The position numbers were made by a program, and so were the translations under genes. Positions 7,114 through 14,844 of a stretch of 23,256 bases of DNA are shown here, piece after piece. The DNA comes from CTSoil-075 sp964292325 (lineage in GTDB: Bacteria; Bacillota; Negativicutes; DSM-13327), in the NCBI GenBank assembly GCA_964292325.1, contig CAXYVG010000060.1, forward strand, positions 1 to 23,256, given 5' to 3'. The stretch's first letter is position 1. Each line of letters starts with the position of its first letter. Under the pieces are notes generated by a model. That model searched no databases and was not told the DNA's origin. It saw nothing but the letters and a program-made list of their open reading frames with translations.

Positions 7114-8844
7114 TTAAACCTGGAACTGACTGACCGCTACCTGGAGATCATGAGCCAACTTGGCAAGACTCTGACTAGCCGACGCAATTTCTTCCATTGT
7201 GGCTGATTGCTCCTCAGTCGCACTCGATACTGTCTGTACTTCACCAGATGCGCTTTTAATCAATTCATCGATCTGTTTTACCGATCCAGCAATTTGTTGA
7301 CTACCGATTGCCATCTGATCGATGGCAGTCGATATTTTCTGCATTTGCCCAGATTCTTGCGATACTAACGCTGAAATTTCCTGGAATATATTCCTAGAAT
7401 CATTAACAACTTCTGCACCCAATTTAACTTCACGAGTACCATTATTCATGGCGACTACGGCTTTATCTGTATCACCCTGGATTTCATTAATCAGTATCGC
7501 AATTTGCTTAGCAGCTCCCTGAGACTGCTCGGCCAATTTGCGCACTTCTTCAGCTACTACAGCAAAACCACGTCCCTGTTCACCTGCACGCGCGGCTTCG
7601 ATAGCAGCATTTAAAGCCAGCAAATTAGTCTGCCCCGCAATGCCAGAAATCGCATCTACAATCTGACCAATTTCTTTAGATCGTCCACCTAGCTTAGCCA
7701 CTACCTGAGCTGAGGCGGTAACTGTCTGTTCAATTTGAGACATTTGTTGTATCGCTTTATCCACTGATTTATTGCCTTCGTTTGCTTTATCAGTTGCCCG
7801 AGCCGATTGCTCAACAACTCCGCTGGCATTAGTAGCAACGTGCTGAATACTGACTGACATTTGTTCCATCACCGCAGAGGTTTGGGACGATGCAGACAGT
7901 TGCTCGTCCAAACCTTTTGCCACATCGCTAATTGAAATTGCAACCTGATTGGCGGCTTGAGCCGACTGATCAGAACCAGCTGTCAGTTGTTGAGAGGCTG
8001 CAGCCATCTGCTCTGATGAATGGCTAATTTTCACTACCATAGCACTGATACCTTTGACCATTTCATTGATAGCACAACCAATATCACCAAACTCATCCCG
8101 CTTTGTAACAGGAATAGATTCCCTTAGGTCGCCCTTGGCATATCTCTTGGTAAAATCAAGAATGATGAGCAAGGATTTATTTATGTAACGAGGAATCACA
8201 ATCGTCATAGCGCCTGCTATCAGCATTGCTACAATGCCAAGAGCGACCGAAACGAATATAATCTTTTGCACTAATCCTAAAATAGCTGCCATTCGATTAT
8301 TGACAACTTGAGTATTTTCCTCAACTAACGCCCTGCTCCCCTTCATGATACCTTGAGCAAAAGGCACAAATTTTTTACCACTTTCAACAGACTGTGGAAG
8401 TAACGCTTCTGCTCGCTCTCGATTTCCTGCCTTCTGTTCACGACAGAACTCACCAACAATGGGTACAAATTCATTTGTGATACCATTTAAATACGCATTT
8501 GTATCGCTAATTACTTGATCGATTACAGCACGGTTATCCGCATCAGTTACCTCTACGATTTGTTTTTCGATTTCGAGAGATGCCTGTACTTTATTCTTGA
8601 AGTTGGCTAACATTGTTTCACTGCTATATGCGACAGCCCCCCGCGCTTCACCAACTGCACCCGTAAATTCATTCTCTACTTTTAAAGATAAGGTCAATCT
8701 TGTTGTAGCCCTCTGTAGCTCGATTACTTGATCTTTAATTCCGCCAACGGAATAATAAGAAATGCCACTTAATAATAAAATCAAAAACGTCATTACCATA
8801 AAACCAAAGGTAATTTGAGTGCCAACTTTCATATTGCTACCCAT
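7114..8844 (-). CDS. Methyl-accepting chemotaxis protein 1 (4HB sensor)
   Basis: This is a 576-residue transmembrane chemoreceptor. TM1 is about residues 10-32, followed by an extracytoplasmic helical sensor region (33-193, four-helix-bundle type), TM2 (194-217), HAMP (218-270) and a long cytoplasmic coiled coil. The highly conserved hairpin tip is about 415-441 (IEAARAGEQGRGF...EEVRKLAEQS), which contacts CheA and CheW. There is no C-terminal CheR/CheB-tethering pentapeptide. GGGGGAGCG lies 8 nt before the ATG; an internal Met at residue 5 is a less likely start. It is a stand-alone unit with its own terminator. Its signalling half closely resembles chemoreceptor 2 at 12808-14529, while the sensor halves differ. 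The ligand is unknown. Confidence 0.95.
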   Translation of the reverse strand: MGSNMKVGTQITFGFMVMTFLILLLSGISYYSVGGIKDQVIELQRATTRLTLSLKVENEFTGAVGEARGAVAYSSETMLANFKNKVQASLEIEKQIVEVTDADNRAVIDQVISDTNAYLNGITNEFVPIVGEFCREQKAGNRERAEALLPQSVESGKKFVPFAQGIMKGSRALVEENTQVVNNRMAAILGLVQKIIFVSVALGIVAMLIAGAMTIVIPRYINKSLLIILDFTKRYAKGDLRESIPVTKRDEFGDIGCAINEMVKGISAMVVKISHSSEQMAAASQQLTAGSDQSAQAANQVAISISDVAKGLDEQLSASSQTSAVMEQMSVSIQHVATNASGVVEQSARATDKANEGNKSVDKAIQQMSQIEQTVTASAQVVAKLGGRSKEIGQIVDAISGIAGQTNLLALNAAIEAARAGEQGRGFAVVAEEVRKLAEQSQGAAKQIAILINEIQGDTDKAVVAMNNGTREVKLGAEVVNDSRNIFQEISALVSQESGQMQKISTAIDQMAIGSQQIAGSVKQIDELIKSASGEVQTVSSATEEQSATMEEIASASQSLAKLAHDLQVAVSQFQV

Positions 8845-9179
8845 TATTTATCGCTCCCCCTTGCATGTTTATTTTTTTCACAAATAATTCCATTATTTTT
8901 CAGAATTCCTCTCCGTTCTCATATCCCGAACGATACTAAAATTATCATTTATTTATCAATCCACCTTATCTCGAACTAACCACCATAAACAAGAATATGA
9001 ATACATATAATATATTTACCACATAAATACAAAATTCCTGCCAAATTCTATAAAAGTTCTGCATTTTTTGTAAAATTGTAAATATTACTGTTCCAATTAG
9101 AAATTTTACGCGACTCTCCCCCCCCCTTTGTTTTAGCATCTTTTTTATTACATGATACTTTTATAACTTTACAAAAAGC
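8845..9179. other. Intergenic region upstream of chemoreceptor 1
   Basis: This region of about 335 bp has no gene that I can support. It is AT-rich and contains a run of nine C (9118-9126). I do not find a confident sigma-A or flagellar-type promoter, although the chemoreceptor promoter must lie here. Confidence 0.5.
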
Positions 9180-9223
9180 AAAAAGCATCACCCCTGCATT
9201 CTACAAGGATTGATGCTTTTTTT
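9180..9223 (-). terminator. Intrinsic terminator after the 151-residue gene
   Basis: AAAAAGCATCA (9180-9190) pairs with TGATGCTTTTT (9211-9221), with a 20-nt loop. Poly-A/poly-T flanks make it potentially bidirectional. On the minus strand it lies 60 bp beyond the stop codon at 9283. Confidence 0.85.
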
Positions 9224-9282
9224 CGCTGGTACATGGTAAATTCTCTTGTTTTTTATTTATCCAAAAGTTTATCATGGTTTAT

Positions 9283-9738
9283 TCACAATTTTCCTATATT
9301 ACAGATATCAACCCTATCACGTCCACCATAAGCAGTCCCAATCTGCGCTTCCATGTTTTGCATCGTTTGCTGGATTTTTTTCTGATAAAATGCCGTCAAA
9401 CCAAGCATACGGGGGTCTGTAAGAAAATCAACCTTATTAGCCTCTATTTGATTCTTTCCTGTCTCATTCAACTGATCCGATTTTTCAGCAGAATTCTCCT
9501 TATCGCCCGTAGCTTTTTTATCTTTATCTTTATTCTTATCCTCGTGGACAGAAGTCGTACCAACCAAAACCTTCATGTCTTTCCCAATGACTATATACGT
9601 GTATTGTATATCTCCCTCAACTACAGTAATATATTTCCACCCTCCCGAACTGCTATTATCCTCCGACATCGACCCTCTTTCACTTCGCCCACACACAATC
9701 TGATTTTTCGTCAGTAAAGAACTACTAGATATATCCAT
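9283..9738 (-). CDS. Hypothetical protein, 151 residues, charged linker
   Basis: I do not recognise this gene. I start it at the ATG at 9738 (MDISSSSLLTK), because GGGGAG lies 9 nt upstream; longer in-frame starts at 9747 and 9816 have no suitably spaced RBS. The protein has no signal peptide or membrane segment. It has a short beta-rich part (GWKYITVVEGDIQYTYIVIG), a lysine/aspartate/glutamate-rich low-complexity linker (EDKNKDKDKKATGDKEN), and a helical C-terminal part (MLGLTAFYQKKIQQTMQNME) ending in GGRDRVDICNIGKL. It is a monocistronic unit with a strong terminator. A competing frame on the plus strand over the same region lacks an RBS and has unlikely composition. Confidence 0.65.
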   Translation of the reverse strand: MDISSSSLLTKNQIVCGRSERGSMSEDNSSSGGWKYITVVEGDIQYTYIVIGKDMKVLVGTTSVHEDKNKDKDKKATGDKENSAEKSDQLNETGKNQIEANKVDFLTDPRMLGLTAFYQKKIQQTMQNMEAQIGTAYGGRDRVDICNIGKL

Positions 9739-9932
9739 TTTATTCATCTCCCCTATGAAATTGGTACTGAAAAGTGATATGTACCTTTGATTCAACTGAT
9801 ATGATAAATGTGACATGTATTATACTAATCTTTTATAATTATCGTATAATTTTGGAAATAACTTTACTCTTTTACTGAAAAATTTAAAATTTTCTACTTT
9901 CTAGATGATTAGATATCATTTAACAATCTCGA

Positions 9933-10085
9933 TTAATGTAGATCTTTTTTTAGCAGTTCCTGGATCACTTTTGCTATTTTTTTTGCTGCTTGTATTGGTG
10001 GCTGTTCTTTGGGATATTTTCTACCACCTACGATCCAGCCATCTTTTGTCATAACAGTTTCTGGCTTTTTCTTATCGTCTGTCAT
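9933..10085 (-). CDS. Small hypothetical protein, 50 residues, downstream of panE
   Basis: A short frame opens with MTDDKKKPETVMTKDGWIVG, continues with RKYPKEQPPIQAAKKIAK and ends in a helical, basic VIQELLKKDLH. AGGAAGGGATGG lies upstream of the ATG, and the start is 21 bp after the panE stop, so it is probably the last gene of that transcript. It is highly charged and soluble, with no membrane segment. I do not recognise a family. The strong RBS, tight spacing and protein-like composition support a real gene; function unknown. Confidence 0.65.
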   Translation of the reverse strand: MTDDKKKPETVMTKDGWIVGGRKYPKEQPPIQAAKKIAKVIQELLKKDLH

Positions 10086-10106
10086 AAAACCATCCCTTCC
10101 TAAGTA

Positions 10107-11030
10107 TTACTTTTCATGATTGATCTTTTCAATTGCTTTCACCAATAAGGTTAAAATATAGTTTGTACTTGTATCTATACCAAGTTTTGCTCCTTCACGT
10201 ACAATGGCCCCATTAATATCATCGATTTCAGTAAGTCGGTGCTTAGATAAATCTTGTAGCATCGAAGATTTGTTCTTAGCAGTTGCTTTTGCTACAGCTA
10301 GAACTTGAGCTACTGGCTCATCATAAGGCAAACAAATACCTAGAGACTGTGCCACATGAACGGCTTCAAGGACAGCCTTTTCTAACAGTTCATTGGTTTC
10401 AGCATAGCTTGCAAGCTGTCCATTTTCCAGACCTGTAATACCAGTAAGGGCGTTAATACCAACATTGATGACAAGCTTCCCCCAAATAAGTGAAGTAACA
10501 TTTTCATTCACCATGGTCAAAATTCCTGCCTTGGACAACGTAGCAGCAAGCTGATAAAGGCGTGGACTGACGTCTCCAGATAAATTGCCGATATGAGTAT
10601 CCCCTGCTCCACCATGCATGATTCGTCCATGACTCAGTAGCGTGGCTCCTTGCGCTGTAGTACCAACAATAATTCGCTCCGTACCAAGAACATCAGCTAG
10701 TTTTTCAGCATTACCATAACCATTTTGCAAAGTAAGTACCATAGTATCTGGTGTTAACAAACCAAGTGCTGTTTTGGCAACTACGCTGGTAGCTATCGAT
10801 TTGACAAATATAATAATCAGATCAACTAAGCCAACGTCTTGCGGCTTAGTTGTAGCATTAGGTCTGGCATTCAAATCGCCATTTTCCGAACAAATCACTA
10901 CACCCTTCTCACGAATCGTATGGATTTGATCATCACAAATATCAAGTAGCCAAACCTCTTCTCCAGCTAACGTCAGTAATCCGCCGAATAAGCTACCCAT
11001 AGCACCAGCACCAATAATTGCGATTTTCAC
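10107..11030 (-). CDS. panE: 2-dehydropantoate 2-reductase (ketopantoate reductase)
   Basis: This 307-residue enzyme reduces ketopantoate to pantoate with NADPH in the pantothenate/coenzyme A pathway. The N-terminal dinucleotide-binding motif is IGAGAMGS (6-13). Asn103 in LQNGYG and the catalytic lysine region WGKLVINVGINALTG (Lys185) are conserved. Length and C-terminal helical domain fit the ApbA/PanE family. The start codon is GTG (11030), with GGAGG 7 nt upstream. Some members of this family act on other 2-ketoacids, so panE is the most likely but not the only reading; no other pantothenate genes are seen in the window. Confidence 0.88.
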   Translation of the reverse strand: MKIAIIGAGAMGSLFGGLLTLAGEEVWLLDICDDQIHTIREKGVVICSENGDLNARPNATTKPQDVGLVDLIIIFVKSIATSVVAKTALGLLTPDTMVLTLQNGYGNAEKLADVLGTERIIVGTTAQGATLLSHGRIMHGGAGDTHIGNLSGDVSPRLYQLAATLSKAGILTMVNENVTSLIWGKLVINVGINALTGITGLENGQLASYAETNELLEKAVLEAVHVAQSLGICLPYDEPVAQVLAVAKATAKNKSSMLQDLSKHRLTEIDDINGAIVREGAKLGIDTSTNYILTLLVKAIEKINHEK

Positions 11031-11098
11031 AACAATTCCTCCCGGCCAATAAAGTCTTTAATAAACATCCTCTTTTTTCTTACCATCATAGGAATCAG

Positions 11099-11131
11099 AA
11101 AGTGCGTTTCCATTAATCGGAAACGCACTTT
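11099..11131 (-). terminator. Intrinsic terminator between alaA and panE
   Basis: AAAGTGCGTTTCC (11099-11111) pairs perfectly with GGAAACGCACTTT (11119-11131) around a 7-nt loop. The T tract is short on the minus strand and slightly better on the plus strand. It follows the aminotransferase stop by about 30 bp and separates its transcript from panE. Confidence 0.8.
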
Positions 11132-11163
11132 TCTCTTTTGAACATAAAGGTGTAACTTGGCAA

Positions 11164-12381
11164 TCATTCCTGCCTATAGTGAGTAAGAAAGTCTTTTAAT
11201 CTTGTACATGCATATTTCAACTGATCCATATCCGCCAGATACACAACTCGGAAATGATCGGGTTGCTCCCAATGAAAGCCACCACCGTGAGTAAGCAATA
11301 TTTTCTTTTCTTTTAAGAAATCTAAGACGAATTTTTCATCATCTATAATCTTATATTTTTCAGTATCAATTTTAGGAAATATATAAAAAGCAGCTTTCGG
11401 TTTTACAGCACTAATCCCTGGAATATCATTTAAAGCTTTATATATATATTCCCGTTGTTCATATACCCTTCCGCCTGGAAGCAATAACGCATCAGAGCTT
11501 TGCGTGCCACCGAGTGATGTCTGAATAATGGACTGAGCTGGTACATTAGAACAAAGTCTCATCGTTGATAACAAATTAAGCCCTTCAATATAACCTTTTG
11601 CTCTCGATTTATCACCACTTAAGGACATCCAACCACAACGATAACCAGCCACACGATGCGACTTGGAAAGTCCATTAAAATTTACCACCATTAAATCTGG
11701 CGCTAGAGAACCAATCGCTACATGTTTAAGTCCGTCTAAAACAAGTCTGTCATAGATTTCATCCGCAAAAATAATTAGCCCATTCTGTCTCGCTACTTCT
11801 ACAATCTCTTCTAATACTTCTTTTGGATATAATGCCCCAGTAGGATTATTAGGATTAATTACAACAATCCCTTTCGTATTCGATGTAATTTTACTCTTGA
11901 TATCATCTATATCTGGATACCATTCTGCCTGTTCATCACAAAGATAATGAACCGCCGTTCCTCCGGCCAATGTAACGGATGCTGTCCATAAAGGATAATC
12001 CGGTGACGGCACTAATATTTCATCACCATGATTGAGTAATCCCTGCATGGACATGGTAATCAACTCACTTACACCATTACCGGTATAAACGTCATTGACT
12101 CCTACATTCGGAATATTCTTCAGCTGGCAATACTGCATGATTGCCTTTCTTGCCGAAAAAAGACCTTTAGAATCAGAATATCCCTCTGAATCTCTGAGAT
12201 TGAAAATCATATCCTGTACAATTTCCTCAGGTGCCATAAATTTAAAAGGAGCAGGGTTTCCAATATTAAGTTTCAGAATATCTGCCCCCTGTGCAATCAT
12301 ACGATTTGCCTCATCCATAACCGGGCCTCTTATATCATAACAAACACGATCTAGTTTTGTCGATTTCTCAAATTTTTCCAT
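11164..12381 (-). CDS. alaA: AlaA-type alanine (pyruvate) aminotransferase
   Basis: This 405-residue class I/II PLP aminotransferase has the same length as E. coli AlaA and is recognisably of its family. The cofactor lysine is Lys240 in NGLSKSHRVAGYRCGW; INPNNPTGA (175-183) and ADEIYDRLV (206-214) are the usual PLP-site motifs. The enzyme transfers amino groups between glutamate and pyruvate to make alanine. GGAGATAAA directly precedes the ATG. It is a single-gene unit, ended by the terminator at 11099-11131. A role with branched-chain or other keto acids is also possible for this subgroup. Confidence 0.9.
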   Translation of the reverse strand: MEKFEKSTKLDRVCYDIRGPVMDEANRMIAQGADILKLNIGNPAPFKFMAPEEIVQDMIFNLRDSEGYSDSKGLFSARKAIMQYCQLKNIPNVGVNDVYTGNGVSELITMSMQGLLNHGDEILVPSPDYPLWTASVTLAGGTAVHYLCDEQAEWYPDIDDIKSKITSNTKGIVVINPNNPTGALYPKEVLEEIVEVARQNGLIIFADEIYDRLVLDGLKHVAIGSLAPDLMVVNFNGLSKSHRVAGYRCGWMSLSGDKSRAKGYIEGLNLLSTMRLCSNVPAQSIIQTSLGGTQSSDALLLPGGRVYEQREYIYKALNDIPGISAVKPKAAFYIFPKIDTEKYKIIDDEKFVLDFLKEKKILLTHGGGFHWEQPDHFRVVYLADMDQLKYACTRLKDFLTHYRQE

Positions 12382-12437
12382 TTTATCTCCTTTATCTATC
12401 TACTATTTAAAATTATACAAACCATTTCCATATTCTG

Positions 12438-12461
12438 ATTGTGAGCTATACAAGTCACAAT
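12438..12461. promoter_or_regulatory. Inverted repeat upstream of alaA, possible operator
   Basis: ATTGTGA (12438-12444) and TCACAAT (12455-12461) form a perfect inverted repeat with a 10-bp gap, 57 bp upstream of the alaA start. The arms resemble CRP/FNR or Rex half-sites, but those proteins use a 6-bp gap, so the owner is unclear. The rest of 12382-12635 holds no gene that I can support and no promoter that I would call with confidence. Confidence 0.35.
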
Positions 12462-12635
12462 TAATACTATACATTGCCTAATGAATTATCTTTTCTATCA
12501 TACTGAGCAGAAAATCATATAATGTAAGATCGTTCACTATAATCTAGCAATGCGACTTAATGCATAGAAATATTGTACCATATATAGACTTTTAGCAACA
12601 TCCCTGATGGCTCGTATATCTTTATTATATAATAC

Positions 12636-12676
12636 AAAAAAACTCCTGCCAAACTACTTTAGGCAGGAGTTTTTTT
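12636..12676 (-). terminator. Intrinsic terminator of chemoreceptor 2
   Basis: ACTCCTGCC and GGCAGGAGT form a strong stem (12642-12650 with 12662-12670), flanked by A7 and T7 tracts, so it works on both strands. It lies about 130 bp beyond the chemoreceptor 2 stop on the minus strand. Confidence 0.9.
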
Positions 12677-12714
12677 ATTTCATGATCGCCATATCAAACG
12701 TACGACTGACCCGT

Positions 12715-12764
12715 TACAAAATGTATCCTCATTTTGTATATACCTTGTCGAATATATATTCGAC
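12715..12764. repeat. Two adjacent perfect dyads in the chemoreceptor 2 3' region
   Basis: TACAAAATG (12715-12723) and CATTTTGTA (12730-12738) form a hairpin with a 6-nt loop. Nine bases on, GTCGAATATATATTCGAC (12747-12764) is a perfect 18-bp palindrome. Both lie between the chemoreceptor stop and its terminator, so they would be in the 3' untranslated RNA. Confidence 0.6.
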
Positions 12765-12807
12765 CGCTTCATTTCCCGTTAATTCTTAATTTTGTCATCT
12801 TTCTATA

Positions 12808-14529
12808 CTATATCTGAAACTTTCCAATAGCTCCTTGCAGACTCTGTGCCATTTGGGCAAGACTCTGACTAGCTACAGCGATTTCTTGCATGGATGCCGA
12901 TTGTTCCTCTGTAGCCGCCGAAACGTTCTGCGCTTCCCCTGCCGCATTTTTACTGAATTTATCAATTTCTTGAACAGAAGATACAATTTGTTGACTGCCA
13001 CTTGCCATATGCTGAATAGCAGTTGAAATATCCTTGATTTGCGCAGATACTTGCATTATTAAATCAGTTATTTCTCCAAAGGCATGACCTGCGGCAGTAA
13101 CAACCTCTGTCCCACTATTCACTTCACTCGTACCTTGGCTCATAGCCACAATAGATTGCTCTGTATCCCCTTGGATTTCAGAAATCAACGCCGCTATCTG
13201 TTTGGCTGCCTCTTGTGATTGTTCTGCAAGTTTGCGAACTTCTTCCGCTACTACTGCAAAGCCTCGCCCTTGCTCACCAGCTCTTGCTGCTTCAATAGCA
13301 GCATTGAGGGCTAATAGGTTTGTCTGCCCGGCTATCCCCGATATAGTATCTACAATCTGCCCAATTTCCGTAGATCTAGCACCTAGCTTAGCAACTACTT
13401 GGGCGGATTTATTGACTGTATGTTCAATCCTCATCATTTGGTTGATAGCCTGTTCTACAGACTTGCTACCTTCTTTTGCTTTTTCAGCAGCCTGAACCGA
13501 CTTCACAGACACGAGATTACTATTAGTCGCTACTTGCTGAATATCCACTGACATTTGCTCAACTACAGCAGATGTTTGATCGATAGCATTGACTTGTTTC
13601 TCTGCACCGAGTGCTACCTCAGCAATTGATGCCGCTACCTGATTTGCCACCTGTGCCGATTGATCAGCACCGGCCGTTAGTTGCTCTGAAGATGCTGCCA
13701 CCTGTTCAGCAGACTCATTGATCTGTTTCATCAGTATACGTAGACCGCCTCGCATATTCGATAAAACGTCTCCCAAATGTCCCACTTCATCCTTCGTAAT
13801 AAAGTGACGTGGTTTATCACGAAAATCGCCGCTAGCTAATTCACTAACCGTTATTACCATATCTTTTATCGGGTTTGTTATAATCCTGGCAATCATCCAA
13901 GCACACAGAATAAACAGAACAATTGCCATCATTAAAATTCCTATCATTAACATCTTAGATTTTTCAAAATCACCTTGATTTTGATCATTTTTCTCTTTGG
14001 CTTTTTTCATACTATAATCCGCAAGCTCTTGCGTATATTTTTGGAATGCATCCATACGAGGCACAACCGTCTGCGCATATAATACGTAAATTTCTTCAGC
14101 ATTTTTATTGCTTTGCAGAGATAAATTGATTATTTTATCTCTGTTCTCTCCATAGTTTTTTAGTTCCTCACGTAATTTTTTAAGTGTTTCAACCTCAAAT
14201 GGATCTAACTCCGCCTTTTCATATTCCTTTAAATCACTGGCAAATTCGATTTTCCGTTTTTCCAGATCATCTTTCACTTCTTTAATACGTTTACTATCTT
14301 TAGCAAGTATAAGTTCTAACATATCAACTTGAAAATGTCTCGATTGCGCTTCACTATTATTTAAAAATTGCACTGGCAACAAGTTATTTTTATACATTCC
14401 TGTCAAGTTTTCATTAGATTTATATACATAATAATAACCCGTATACCCCACAACGGATAAGAATATAACCGCCAAAATAATTAAAGCACCTAATTTATAC
14501 ATTATTTTCATATTAGCAAACCACTTCAT
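12808..14529 (-). CDS. Methyl-accepting chemotaxis protein 2 (4HB sensor)
   Basis: This is a 573-residue chemoreceptor. TM1 is about 12-34, followed by a charged helical extracytoplasmic sensor (35-190), TM2 (192-217), HAMP (about 214-266) and the cytoplasmic coiled coil with conserved tip 412-438 (AIEAARAGEQGRGF...RKLAEQS). It works with CheA/CheW to bias flagellar rotation; no Che genes are in the window. GAGGAG lies 9 nt before the ATG. The signalling half is very similar to chemoreceptor 1, while the sensor half is unrelated by eye, as expected for paralogues with different ligands. No CheR-binding pentapeptide at the C-terminus. Confidence 0.95.
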   Translation of the reverse strand: MKWFANMKIMYKLGALIILAVIFLSVVGYTGYYYVYKSNENLTGMYKNNLLPVQFLNNSEAQSRHFQVDMLELILAKDSKRIKEVKDDLEKRKIEFASDLKEYEKAELDPFEVETLKKLREELKNYGENRDKIINLSLQSNKNAEEIYVLYAQTVVPRMDAFQKYTQELADYSMKKAKEKNDQNQGDFEKSKMLMIGILMMAIVLFILCAWMIARIITNPIKDMVITVSELASGDFRDKPRHFITKDEVGHLGDVLSNMRGGLRILMKQINESAEQVAASSEQLTAGADQSAQVANQVAASIAEVALGAEKQVNAIDQTSAVVEQMSVDIQQVATNSNLVSVKSVQAAEKAKEGSKSVEQAINQMMRIEHTVNKSAQVVAKLGARSTEIGQIVDTISGIAGQTNLLALNAAIEAARAGEQGRGFAVVAEEVRKLAEQSQEAAKQIAALISEIQGDTEQSIVAMSQGTSEVNSGTEVVTAAGHAFGEITDLIMQVSAQIKDISTAIQHMASGSQQIVSSVQEIDKFSKNAAGEAQNVSAATEEQSASMQEIAVASQSLAQMAQSLQGAIGKFQI

Positions 14530-14606
14530 CTACATCTACTCCTCATTACCACTTCTATCCTCTCTAAACTCGATACGCTAGCTCAATCAAGGATTTTTCC
14601 TTACAT

Positions 14607-14652
14607 ATTATAATTACAATTTAGTGACCTTCGATAATCCTATTTTCGATAA
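14607..14652 (-). promoter_or_regulatory. Candidate chemoreceptor 2 promoter with tandem TTATCGAA boxes
   Basis: On the minus strand TTATCGAA occurs at 14652-14645 and again at 14637-14630 (15-bp period). A perfect TATAAT -10 box (14612-14607) follows 17 nt later. The second box sits where the -35 element should be, and no good -35 hexamer is present. This is the layout expected for an activator-dependent promoter. The binding protein is unknown. Confidence 0.4.
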
Positions 14653-14757
14653 ACGACGCACATTAACCTTTTTTCGACATTACTTTTTAACGAAAATTTA
14701 ACTTAAAGACGAAATATCTCTACTCATTTGGGAATACAAGGAACCCGTCTCGCCCAT

Positions 14758-14804
14758 AAAAAAATCCTGCAAAAATTCATAACAGAATTCTTACAGGATT
14801 TTTT
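14758..14804 (-). terminator. Intrinsic terminator of the MFS transporter gene
   Basis: AAAAAAATCCTG (14758-14769) pairs with CAGGATTTTTT (14794-14804), with further partial pairing in the loop. It lies about 40 bp past the stop of the MFS gene on the minus strand. Confidence 0.8.
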
Positions 14805-14844
14805 ATTATTACCAACGATATAATTAATGTCTATTTTACATGGA

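Noticed and set aside
9274..9717. 147-codon plus-strand frame opposite the 151-residue gene
   Set aside because: No RBS and a composition rich in Ile, Phe, Ser and Arg typical of an antisense shadow; the minus-strand frame has an RBS and a downstream terminator.
12438..12461. Rex or CRP/FNR operator before alaA
   Set aside because: The half-sites resemble them, but the gap is 10 bp instead of 6 bp, so I do not assign a regulator.
12607..12789. 60-codon plus-strand frame
   Set aside because: It reads through the strong bidirectional terminator at 12636-12676 and the two dyads; it is not a plausible gene.
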